A stretch of 41,386 nucleotides of DNA, from assembly GCA_900314995.1 (NCBI GenBank), contig OMXK01000028.1:1-41386 (forward strand). The letters are read 5' to 3'. How positions within the stretch are numbered: position 1 is the stretch's first letter; the number at the start of each line of letters is the position of its first letter. Below are positions 33,111-41,034 of this stretch, one piece after another. The translations under genes and the position numbers were made by a program. This DNA comes from an uncultured Prevotella sp. (lineage in GTDB: Bacteria; Bacteroidota; Bacteroidia; Bacteroidales; Bacteroidaceae). The notes below the pieces were generated by a model. The model did not search any database, was not told the origin of the DNA, and was given only the letters and a program-made list of their open reading frames with translations.

Positions 33111-34931
33111 ATGCAGGCAATCATTTTGGCGGCAGGAATGGGCCGCAGGTTAGGAGAACTCACCAAAGAGAACACCAAGTGTATGGTTCCGGTGAACGGC
33201 ATTCCGCTGATAGACCGTCTGTTGCGACAGCTGGCCGAACTCCAGCTACAGCGAATCATCATCGTGGTGGGATATAAAGGCAAGGAGCTGATGGATTATG
33301 TCAACGCCAGGCATGCAGCACTCCACATCGAATTCGCAGAGAACCCCATCTACGACAAGACGAACAACATCTACTCCCTGTCCATCGTGAAGGAGCAGCT
33401 GCAGGAAGACGATACCCTGCTGATAGAAAGCGACCTCGTGTTCAGCGACCGTCTGTTCCCGATGATCCTTGAGGATCCCAGTCCGAATCTGGCCCTCGTG
33501 GCGAAATACGAGTCGTGGATGGACGGTACGATGGTGCGCCTGGATGAAGAGCAGCATATCGTGAACTTCATCTCGAAGGAGGCTTTCGACTACGACGATG
33601 TGGACGCGTACTACAAGACGGTAAACATCTATAAGTTCAGTCGCGAATTCCTGCAGCACCAGTATGTGCCCTTCCTCGATGCCTATACGAAGGCGGTGGG
33701 CAATAACGAGTACTACGAGAACGTGCTCCGCATCATCTCGTTGCTGGACAGTCATCACATCAAAGCCCTGCCTGTAGGCAACGAGCGGTGGTATGAAATC
33801 GACGACAAGCAAGACCTGGATATCGCCGAGGCACTCTTTGCCGACGATCAGGACGTGATCCGAAAATACTACGGGCGCTATGGCGGCTTCTGGCGCTTCC
33901 CGCAGATGCTCGACTTCTGCTATCTGGTTAATCCCTATTTCCCCTCGAAGCGCATGAAAGACGAATTGCGCAGCAATTTCGATACCCTGCTGACGGAGTA
34001 TCCCTCGGGCATGAAGGTGAACACGCTGATTGCCAGCAAGAGTTTTGGCGTGAGCGAACCTTATATCGTGCCTGGCAACGGTGCTGCCGAACTGATCAAG
34101 GTGCTGATGGAGCAAACGAAGGGTAAGACGGGCTTCATTCGCCCCACCTTCGAGGAATATCCGAATCGTTTCGATCCCTCGCTGCAGGTGACGTTTGTGC
34201 CTCAGAATGAGGACTACCGCTATACGTCAGAAGAGCTGATGGACTACTTTGCCGATAAGGACATCGAGACACTGATGCTCATCAATCCTGACAACCCCTC
34301 GGGCAACTTCATCCTCAAAGAAAATGTGCTGAGACTCGCCCGGTGGTGCGAGGAGAGAAGCATCCGTCTGGTGGTAGACGAAAGTTTCGTGGACTTCAGC
34401 ATCGACTATAAGACGAACTCGCTGCTCTCTGACGAAATCCTCGAAGCCTATCCCCACATGGCGGTGATGAAGAGTATCTCGAAGAGCTTCGGTGTGCCGG
34501 GATTGCGCCTGGGCATCCTCGCCTCTGCCGACAAGGAACTGATCGCACGGATGAAGAAAGAGGTCTCTATCTGGAACCTCAACTCGTTTGCAGAGTTCTT
34601 CATGCAGATTTACAACAAGCACGAGAAGGACTACTTGAAGGCTTGTGATAAGTTTGTGGCAGAGCGTGCAGACTTCGAGCGCCAGTTGCGCACGATTCCC
34701 TTCCTCCGCGTGATGCCCTCGCAGGCCAACTACTTCCTCTGTGAGGTGTTGCCGCCCTATACGGCAACGCAGATCGTGATCTACACACTGCGACAGCACA
34801 ACATCCTGACGCGCGACTGTAGCAAGAAACCGGGACTCGATCCCGAGAAGCAGTACATGCGCATCGCTGTGCGCAACCACGAGGACAACACCAGACTGAT
34901 AGAGGCGCTCAAACTATTGGCGAAGCGATGA
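33111..34931 (+). CDS. Bifunctional LicC-like cytidylyltransferase / CobD-like PLP enzyme
   Basis: 606 residues. Start chosen at MQAIILAAGMGRRLGELT, just after the promoter; the frame runs open for 160 codons upstream over the divergent gene. Residues 1-245 are a nucleotidyltransferase close to LicC (CTP:phosphocholine cytidylyltransferase): LAAGMGRRL, YDKTNNIYSLSIVKEQL, ERWYEIDDKQDLDIAEALF. Residues 270-606 are a fold-type I PLP enzyme: INPDNPSGN (N395), VVDESFVDF (D423), SISKSFGVPGLRLG with PLP lysine K458, then RVMPSQANYFL, DCSKKPGLDPEKQYMRIAVRN. The last motifs match CobD (threonine-phosphate decarboxylase) better than HisC. I infer decarboxylation of O-phospho-L-serine or -threonine and CTP activation of the product in one protein. 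An aminotransferase role is the alternative. ATGA overlap with the next gene. Confidence 0.85.
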   Translation: MQAIILAAGMGRRLGELTKENTKCMVPVNGIPLIDRLLRQLAELQLQRIIIVVGYKGKELMDYVNARHAALHIEFAENPIYDKTNNIYSLSIVKEQLQEDDTLLIESDLVFSDRLFPMILEDPSPNLALVAKYESWMDGTMVRLDEEQHIVNFISKEAFDYDDVDAYYKTVNIYKFSREFLQHQYVPFLDAYTKAVGNNEYYENVLRIISLLDSHHIKALPVGNERWYEIDDKQDLDIAEALFADDQDVIRKYYGRYGGFWRFPQMLDFCYLVNPYFPSKRMKDELRSNFDTLLTEYPSGMKVNTLIASKSFGVSEPYIVPGNGAAELIKVLMEQTKGKTGFIRPTFEEYPNRFDPSLQVTFVPQNEDYRYTSEELMDYFADKDIETLMLINPDNPSGNFILKENVLRLARWCEERSIRLVVDESFVDFSIDYKTNSLLSDEILEAYPHMAVMKSISKSFGVPGLRLGILASADKELIARMKKEVSIWNLNSFAEFFMQIYNKHEKDYLKACDKFVAERADFERQLRTIPFLRVMPSQANYFLCEVLPPYTATQIVIYTLRQHNILTRDCSKKPGLDPEKQYMRIAVRNHEDNTRLIEALKLLAKR

Positions 34932-36721
34932 AGAAGAAGGTCTGTATCTGCGGAGGCGGTAATCTGGGCCATGTGGTAGCAGGATTCCTGGCAGCTCACG
35001 GCGACTGTGAGGTGTCGCTCCTGACACGCCATCCAGAGCGCTGGCAACAGCAACTGGCCATCAAGACGCCGGAGGGAACGGTGCTGGAGGGGCGTCTGAA
35101 GACAATCTCCGCTGATCCGCAAGAGGTAGTCACCCCTGCGGATATCGTGCTGCTCTGTCTGCCTGGTTTCTCCATCCGCGAAGTGCTGCAGCAGATAGCC
35201 CCTGCCCTATCGCCTGGAACTGCCGTGGGCAGTATCGTCAGCAGCACGGGGTTCTTCTTCGAGGCCTTTCACACCCTGCCTGCTCAGACAACCTTGTTCG
35301 GCTTCCAGCGTGTACCTTTCATCTCACGACTGACGGCATACGGACGTGCTGCCGATCTGCTAGGCTATAAGCCAAATCTCAGTATCGCCATCGAGCAGAC
35401 AGACAAGAAAGAAGCGCTGAGAGCGACCATCGAACAACTGTTCCGAGTGCCTGTCCAATTGTTGAAGAGCTATTATGAAGTGAGTCTGACTAACAGCAAT
35501 CCGCTGCTCCATCCTGCCCGTCTCTATACCCTTTGGAGTGGCTGGCACGAAGGTGTGGTCTATCCCGAAAATAGCCTGTTCTATGAACAGTGGACTGATG
35601 AGGCATCGAAACTGTTGATACAGATGGACGAAGAGTTCCAGCAGCTGCTGGGCGTGCTGCCAGTTACCAAAGGCAGCATCCCCACGATTCTCGACTATTA
35701 CGAGAGCACCGACGCCGCATCGCTCACCCATAAACTGCAGTCCATCGAGGCCTTCAAGGGCATCAAGTCGCCGATGAAGAAAGTAGCGGGTGGCTATGTG
35801 CCCGACTTCGAGAGCCGCTATTTCACCGAGGATTTCCCCTACGGCCTGCAGATCATTCAGCAGCAAGCCCGTGAGCATGGCATCAAGACCCCTATGATCG
35901 ACAAGGTACTGCGCTGGGGTCTTACGTGTATCGCTCATACGAAGTTCAACCCCGAGGGGTCGCTGCTGCGGCGCCAGCAGATGCGGATGCTGGAGATATT
36001 GCTCGAGGTGGACAGGATCTGCAAAAAGCACGACATCAGATACTGGCTCAGCAGCGGCACACTGATAGGTGCCCTGCGCCACAACGGCTTCATACCCTGG
36101 GACGATGATCTCGACATCGAGATGCTGCGCAGTGACTATGTCAGGCTGATGGAGGTGCTGCCCTCAGAACTGCCTGAATGGCTGGCTCTGCAGAACGACG
36201 AGACCGATCCCAACTATTTCTTCTACTATGCGAAGGTGCGCGACAAGCGTTCAAGGATGCTGGAGCAGAACACCTACGACCGCCGATGGAAAGAGCAGGG
36301 TATCTATATCGACATCTTCCCAATGGAACGCCACCCAGTCTGGCTTCACAAACTGACGGAGAAGACCGTGGGGCACATGTATAAGATCTGGCGCACAAGC
36401 ACTGATGACGACAAAGCTATCAAGCAGGTGCGACGTATCTTTAACTTCAACAATCGGGTACTGTTCCCTTGTCTGAGAACGGTTCTTTCGCAGGTGACCT
36501 TTGGCTCGTCTGTCATCACCAGTGGCATGGGCATCCCCTTCCACAATCCGCGCTACCTCGAGGAGATATTCCCCTTGACAACCCACGTGTTCGAGGGTCA
36601 TCAGCTGCCGGTGCCCGGCAATGCCGATGCCCATCTGCGCCATATCTATGGCGACTATATGCAATTGCCTGATCTCAATAAACTATCGCCACATGTCGGA
36701 CAGCTTGAATTCTTCGCTTAG
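34928..36721 (+). CDS. Opine dehydrogenase-like / LicD phosphotransferase fusion
   Basis: 597 residues. Residues 1-about 335 form an octopine/nopaline dehydrogenase: dinucleotide-binding VCICGGGNLGHVVAGFLA (5-22), then the C-terminal opine domain with TNSNPLLHPARLY (H195 in the position of the catalytic histidine) and RYFTEDFPYGLQI (297-309) plus GIKTPMIDKVL. Such enzymes reductively join an alpha-keto acid to an amino group. Residues 345-597 are LicD: LEVDRICKKHDIRYWLSSGT, LIGALRHNGFIPWDDDLDI (379-397, metal-binding D392-D396) and GIYIDIFPMERH. LicD proteins transfer phosphocholine or related groups from CDP-carriers to glycans. Both halves look complete. It overlaps the upstream gene by 4 nt and the acyltransferase gene by 29 nt. 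The fused order suggests one pathway; the substrates are unknown. Confidence 0.83.
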   Translation: MKKKVCICGGGNLGHVVAGFLAAHGDCEVSLLTRHPERWQQQLAIKTPEGTVLEGRLKTISADPQEVVTPADIVLLCLPGFSIREVLQQIAPALSPGTAVGSIVSSTGFFFEAFHTLPAQTTLFGFQRVPFISRLTAYGRAADLLGYKPNLSIAIEQTDKKEALRATIEQLFRVPVQLLKSYYEVSLTNSNPLLHPARLYTLWSGWHEGVVYPENSLFYEQWTDEASKLLIQMDEEFQQLLGVLPVTKGSIPTILDYYESTDAASLTHKLQSIEAFKGIKSPMKKVAGGYVPDFESRYFTEDFPYGLQIIQQQAREHGIKTPMIDKVLRWGLTCIAHTKFNPEGSLLRRQQMRMLEILLEVDRICKKHDIRYWLSSGTLIGALRHNGFIPWDDDLDIEMLRSDYVRLMEVLPSELPEWLALQNDETDPNYFFYYAKVRDKRSRMLEQNTYDRRWKEQGIYIDIFPMERHPVWLHKLTEKTVGHMYKIWRTSTDDDKAIKQVRRIFNFNNRVLFPCLRTVLSQVTFGSSVITSGMGIPFHNPRYLEEIFPLTTHVFEGHQLPVPGNADAHLRHIYGDYMQLPDLNKLSPHVGQLEFFA

Positions 36722-37793
36722 CCCTACGGCGAAGACACCACGCATGGGCTGGCTCGATGCCCTGCGGGGATTTACGATGATCCTCGTGGTCTCCAACCAT
36801 GTGGCCCTGAAGTCATTCGGCATGCAGATCCGATGGTCGGCAGCCCTCCAGTTCTTCCTGCTCTTCCGCATGCCGCTGTTCTTCTTCATCAGCGGATTCC
36901 TGGCCTATAAGGCGAGCCGTATCTGGAACGCGCAGACGCTCCGGGAGCTGTCGCTGAAGAAGATGCGGGTGCAGCTGATACCCACCATCGTGTTCTTCCT
37001 GCTCTTTCTGGCGATAATTCCCACGACACCTTTCGAGGCTAGTCTGGCAGAGGCGCTCGCCTCAAGCATGAAGGCGGGCTACTGGTTCACGCTGGTGCTG
37101 CTCTACATGCTGCTCACGTATTATCTCTTCAGCTATGCAGAGAGCAAGTTGCCCTTCAAGTCGTGTATCCCTGTGGTGCTGCTGTTCATCGTCTCACTGG
37201 GATTCTTCGAGACGTGTTACCTGCCGCGCTATTTCTCCTGGGCCCTGGGATACAAGGGACCGCAGAATGAGTTCCTCAACTACACCAGTCTGGTGGAGAT
37301 GATGCGCTATTTCCCCTTCTTCCTCTTCGGCAATATCGTGCATCGCTACTGGCAGCAGGCACAACGGCTGATGGACAGCAAGTGGTTACTCCCCGTAGTG
37401 ACGCTGCTGGCAGTCGTCTGCACTCTCGAGGTGCTGAAGTGGCATACCCTGCGGTTGGCATGGGCCTCACTGCCCCACACCCTGGCGATGTTCCTCCTGC
37501 TGTCGATGGTCTTTATGTTCTTCAGGTATTACCACGACTTCTTCGAGCAGACGCGCTTCGGCTCTGTGCTCCAGTTCATAGGCCGCCGCACACTCGACAT
37601 CTATCTGCTGCATTATTTCTTCCTGCCGAAACTGCCGATGGTGGGCGAATTCTTCAAGGTAAACCGCAGTAACTTCATCCTCGAAACCACAGCCTCCTTT
37701 TCCCTGGCCTTCTTGGTCATCGGCTTCTGCATTGTCACGTCTCAGCTGTTGCGTGTCAGTCCTTTCCTGAAGAAATACCTTTTCGGAAGATAA
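36693..37793 (+). CDS. Membrane acyltransferase (acyltransferase 3 / OafA-like)
   Basis: 366 residues from MSDSLNSSLSPTAKTPRMGW; an upstream ATG at 36621 lies deeper within the LicD gene and is less likely. About ten membrane helices. Family signs: WLDALRGFTMILVVSNHVAL (the R/H region of the active site) near the N-terminus, FRMPLFFFISGFL, and GRRTLDIYLLHYFFLP in the last third. Members O-acetylate or succinylate surface polysaccharides and lipids in the inner membrane. It overlaps the LicD fusion by 29 nt, so it is the third gene of that operon and probably modifies the same glycan. Its 3' end overlaps the convergent flippase gene by 38 nt. Confidence 0.85.
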   Translation: MSDSLNSSLSPTAKTPRMGWLDALRGFTMILVVSNHVALKSFGMQIRWSAALQFFLLFRMPLFFFISGFLAYKASRIWNAQTLRELSLKKMRVQLIPTIVFFLLFLAIIPTTPFEASLAEALASSMKAGYWFTLVLLYMLLTYYLFSYAESKLPFKSCIPVVLLFIVSLGFFETCYLPRYFSWALGYKGPQNEFLNYTSLVEMMRYFPFFLFGNIVHRYWQQAQRLMDSKWLLPVVTLLAVVCTLEVLKWHTLRLAWASLPHTLAMFLLLSMVFMFFRYYHDFFEQTRFGSVLQFIGRRTLDIYLLHYFFLPKLPMVGEFFKVNRSNFILETTASFSLAFLVIGFCIVTSQLLRVSPFLKKYLFGR

Positions 37794-39207
37794 ACGCCAT
37801 AATCTCCTTCAGGATCACAGCCCCTGCCAGGCGCATCACGACATAATAAAGCAAGGCGGCAAGCACCACGCGGCACAGCAGTTTCAGCCACAGCATCTCG
37901 ATGGCGTGTGTCACAAAACCTGTTACAGCCATCACACCCGCTGCAGCAAGGGCGAAGGGTAGGATATCTTTCAGAAATGGTATCAGCCGGTAGTTCATCA
38001 GCCGCTGCACGAAGAAATGCCATACAAACACCCATGCGATATTCAAGAGGGCATAGGCAATCACCATCGTCATGATGCCCTCGCGCCACAGGGCCACCAT
38101 CAGCGCCATCTGGAGGATTCCCAGGGCAAACGTGTTCCAGAGATAGATGTCGCTGCGATGCTGGCTGATCACCGAGTCTGTGAGCAGCGTAGAGAGCGGC
38201 AAGAAGGCACCGCAGAGACAGAGCAGGGGCAGCAACGAGGCAGCAAACGCCCACTTCTCGCCTATCGCCAGCACGATAAACTCATGCGACACCATGCCAA
38301 GGCCAAACAACAGCGGGAAGGAGATAAAGGCCGTAAAGCGCATCATCTTCCGCAGCACGGCTAACTGACGCTCACGCTCATCACCGAGTCCTACGAGCAC
38401 CGTCTGATCCACTTGTTTCAGCATATTCCCCACCAGCAGGAAGCACTTCGAGCTCCACTGGTAGGCCTGATTGTAATGCCCCGTATTCGTCTCGCCGTAA
38501 TAACGGCCCAGCAGCAGGTTCATGATATTATTGTTCACCTGCGTGAAGATGGCCGAGAGCATGATCTTGAAGCTGAAGGGGAAGAGCCGGCGTATGGGTT
38601 CAAAGGTCATTTTCGTCGTTGGGCGCCAGGGGCTGAAGAACCATAGCAGCAGGGTGTTCATGGCGATATACAGCAGATACTGCGTGGCGAGGGCCCAATA
38701 GCCGAAGCCCATGACAGCCAGGATGACACTGACAATACTCGACGTGAGCGTAGCCGTCATGCCGCACTGTGCTATCTGCTTGATCTGCATCTGCTTCGTG
38801 AGATAAGCCGATTGCGCCATGCCGAAACTTGAAAAGACAAAACCGAGGAACACATAGCGGCTCAGCGGTATCAGCTTGGGCTGGTGGTAGTAGTCGGCTA
38901 TCAGCGGGGCACAGAACCACAGCACCACATAGATGGCTGCCCCTGCGAGGACATTAAACCAGAACACGGCATTATAGTCATCGTGGGTGGGCGACTTCAG
39001 ATTGATAAGTCCCGTCTTGAAACCACTCGACTGCAGTTCGTTGGCTATCACGGAGAACACCGCCAGCATCGCCGTCATACCATAGTCAGATGGATCGAGC
39101 AGGCGCCCCAGAATGATGCCGAAAGCAAGTCCGAGCAACTGCTGTACGCCGTTGTTCATCCCGCCCCAGAAGAGCCCCTTGGCCGTTTTCTCCTTTAGTG
39201 TTTCCAT
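37756..39207 (-). CDS. Lipopolysaccharide/oligosaccharide flippase (Wzx/MATE-like)
   Basis: 483 residues from METLKEKTAKGLFWGGMNNG; the codons before it cross the -7 element. Polysaccharide-transport MOP superfamily: FWGGMNNGVQQLLGLAFGII, GRLLDPSDYGMTAMLAVFSV at the start and about 12-14 membrane helices, with the central LGRYYGETNTGHYNQAYQW and LPLLCLCGAFLPLS. It would move lipid-linked oligosaccharides across the inner membrane. It closes the surface-glycan cluster on the right. Its transcription is convergent with the acyltransferase (38-nt overlap), so it is not in that operon. Confidence 0.88.
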   Translation of the reverse strand: METLKEKTAKGLFWGGMNNGVQQLLGLAFGIILGRLLDPSDYGMTAMLAVFSVIANELQSSGFKTGLINLKSPTHDDYNAVFWFNVLAGAAIYVVLWFCAPLIADYYHQPKLIPLSRYVFLGFVFSSFGMAQSAYLTKQMQIKQIAQCGMTATLTSSIVSVILAVMGFGYWALATQYLLYIAMNTLLLWFFSPWRPTTKMTFEPIRRLFPFSFKIMLSAIFTQVNNNIMNLLLGRYYGETNTGHYNQAYQWSSKCFLLVGNMLKQVDQTVLVGLGDERERQLAVLRKMMRFTAFISFPLLFGLGMVSHEFIVLAIGEKWAFAASLLPLLCLCGAFLPLSTLLTDSVISQHRSDIYLWNTFALGILQMALMVALWREGIMTMVIAYALLNIAWVFVWHFFVQRLMNYRLIPFLKDILPFALAAAGVMAVTGFVTHAIEMLWLKLLCRVVLAALLYYVVMRLAGAVILKEIMAFIFRKGISSGKD

Positions 39208-39219
39208 TATATTTTGCGA

Positions 39220-39227
39220 CAAAGGTA
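39220..39227 (-). promoter_or_regulatory. -7 element for the flippase
   Basis: TACCTTTG on the minus strand, 12 nt upstream of the ATG at 39207, giving a very short leader. Confidence 0.5.
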
Positions 39228-39270
39228 CGAAATATTTGCGAATTGTGTCGCGATAATTACAAATTATTTG

Positions 39271-39278
39271 TAATTTTG
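39271..39278 (+). promoter_or_regulatory. -7 element for the second GH43 gene
   Basis: TAATTTTG, 27 nt before the ATG at 39306; the nearest TTG (39243-39245) is 25 nt away, longer than usual. Confidence 0.45.
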
Positions 39279-39305
39279 CAACCAGAACAAAAACCATTTA
39301 CCGAT

Positions 39306-40940
39306 ATGAGAAGATTTCTTACCCTCCTGATGCTGTGCACCACACTGGGCACAATGGCACAACAAGTGACTACCGACAAGATCCAGAACCCCATGCTCTG
39401 GGCTGATGTACCCGATCCCGACGTGATCCGTGTAGGCGACACCTTCTACCTCGTCTCCACTACCATGCACCTCATGCCTGGCGCCCCTGTCATGGCCTCC
39501 AAGGACCTGAAGAACTGGGAGACCGTAGGCTATATCTTCGACCGTCTGACGGATTCGCCGAAGTACGACCTGCTCGAAGGCACCGCCTATGGACGCGGAC
39601 AGTGGGCCACCTCGCTGAAGTACCACAAGGGTAAGTTCTACGCCCTGTTGGCTCCCAACGAGCAGGGTGCCATGGGCGATACCTATATCTTCACCGCCGA
39701 TAAGGCTGAAGGCCCTTGGAAGATTGTCTCCCGCATGCGACACTTCCATGACTGCTCGCTCTTCTTCGACGACGACGACCGTGTGTACGTCATCTATGGC
39801 ACGGGCGAGATGATGGAACTGAAGCCCGATCTCTCCGATGTCATCGAAGGCACCCACCAGAAGATCTTCGAGCGCGAGGCCGATGAGACAGGACTGCTCG
39901 AGGGCTCCCGCATGATCAAGCACCGTGGCAAGTACTACCTGCTGATGATCTCCCACGTCTATGCCCCAGGGCGCCATCGCCGTGAGGTGTGCTACAGGGC
40001 CGACGACATCCACGGCCCTTACGAGAAACAGGTCATCCTTGAATCCGAGTTCGGCGGCTTCTCCTACGAGGCACAAGGCACGATTGTCGACAGTCCCGAC
40101 GGCGACTGGTATGGCATCATCTTCCAGGATCGTGGTGGTGTGGGCCGTGTGCTCACCGTGATGCCCTGCCGCTGGATTGACGGATGGCCGATGCTGGGCG
40201 ACGAAGAAGGCAAGGTACCAGCGCGTGTACGTCCCCTCGTCAGCAATCAGCCCGAGACTGCCATTGTGAAAGCAGACGACTTCTCAGAGCCCAAACTCGG
40301 TCTCCACTGGCAGTGGAACCATAACCCCATCGATGAAGCCTGGAGCCTCACGGAACGTCCTGGCTACCTGCGTCTGAAGACTAATCGCGTTGTTCCTACC
40401 CTTTATCTGGCTCCCAACACACTTACCCAGCGCATGGAGGGTCCACAATGCAGCGGAGCCGTCTGCATCGACCTCTCGAAGATGAAGGATGGCGACTGCG
40501 CAGGACTGGCAGCCTTCAACAGTGACTCAGGTGTACTGACCATCAAGAAGCAAGGCAAGAAACTCACGCTGGAGATGAGTGAGCAGACCTGCAGCCTCAC
40601 CGAGCGTGAGAAGGCCGTGGAGCATTACGATGAAAAGGTCATCGAGAGCGTCAATCTCACCTCTCTCCTCTCTCCACTCTCCACTAAAATATGGCTACGC
40701 ATCGATGCCGACTTCCGTCCGCAGGCAGAGCACAAAGGAGGAATGCCAGGTGCTGACCTTGCCACCTTCTATTACAGCCTAGACGGCCAGCAGTGGACTA
40801 GGATTGGCAGCGACTACAAGATGTCCTTCGACTGGCGCCGCTTCTTCATGGGCACCAAGTTCGGCATCTTCTGCTACGCCACAAAGAAAAAGGGCGGCTA
40901 CGTCGACGTTGCCCAATTCGATTATCATCGCCTGAAGTGA
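39306..40940 (+). CDS. Secreted GH43-family glycoside hydrolase (subfamily 12-like)
   Basis: 544 residues from MRRFLTLLMLCTTLGTMAQQ (signal peptide about 1-20); the upstream open frame runs into the flippase promoter and is not used. The three propeller acids: D37 in WADVPDPDVIR, D149 in HFHDCSLFFDDDD and E199 in GLLEGSRMIK. The C-terminal beta sandwich (about 320-544) includes LGLHWQWNHNP and MGTKFGIFCYATKKKGG, as on GH43 exo-acting arabinofuranosidases and xylosidases. It shares its domain plan with the GH43 at 27644-29326, but the two sequences differ considerably. A heptamer repeat in the C-terminal domain encodes LTSLLSPLSTK (see 40663-40683). Monocistronic. Confidence 0.85.
   Translation: MRRFLTLLMLCTTLGTMAQQVTTDKIQNPMLWADVPDPDVIRVGDTFYLVSTTMHLMPGAPVMASKDLKNWETVGYIFDRLTDSPKYDLLEGTAYGRGQWATSLKYHKGKFYALLAPNEQGAMGDTYIFTADKAEGPWKIVSRMRHFHDCSLFFDDDDRVYVIYGTGEMMELKPDLSDVIEGTHQKIFEREADETGLLEGSRMIKHRGKYYLLMISHVYAPGRHRREVCYRADDIHGPYEKQVILESEFGGFSYEAQGTIVDSPDGDWYGIIFQDRGGVGRVLTVMPCRWIDGWPMLGDEEGKVPARVRPLVSNQPETAIVKADDFSEPKLGLHWQWNHNPIDEAWSLTERPGYLRLKTNRVVPTLYLAPNTLTQRMEGPQCSGAVCIDLSKMKDGDCAGLAAFNSDSGVLTIKKQGKKLTLEMSEQTCSLTEREKAVEHYDEKVIESVNLTSLLSPLSTKIWLRIDADFRPQAEHKGGMPGADLATFYYSLDGQQWTRIGSDYKMSFDWRRFFMGTKFGIFCYATKKKGGYVDVAQFDYHRLK
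40663..40683 (+). repeat. Heptamer array inside the GH43 gene
   Basis: CTCTCCT, CTCTCCA, CTCTCCA in tandem, encoding part of LTSLLSPLST in a loop of the C-terminal sandwich. One unit more or less would shift frame. Confidence 0.65.
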
Positions 40941-41034
40941 TGTGAATACTAGTTTTTCCAATGCGCCTTCATCCATACACGGCAACGAATTCCAAATATT
41001 CTGACTGGTATGCAAGCTAGTTTAAAGTCACCGA

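Noticed and set aside
33111-34931. CobD-like domain as part of cobalamin synthesis
   Set aside because: The cob operon is about 10 kb away, the domain is fused to a LicC-like protein and is followed by LicD, so glycan modification fits better; not fully excluded.
33111-36721. Phosphonate (2-aminoethylphosphonate) pathway
   Set aside because: No PEP mutase or phosphonopyruvate decarboxylase is present and the PLP domain is not PhnW-like.
40941-41034. Small gene or terminator between GH43 and the regulator fragment
   Set aside because: No open frame with a ribosome site and no stable stem was found in these 94 nt.
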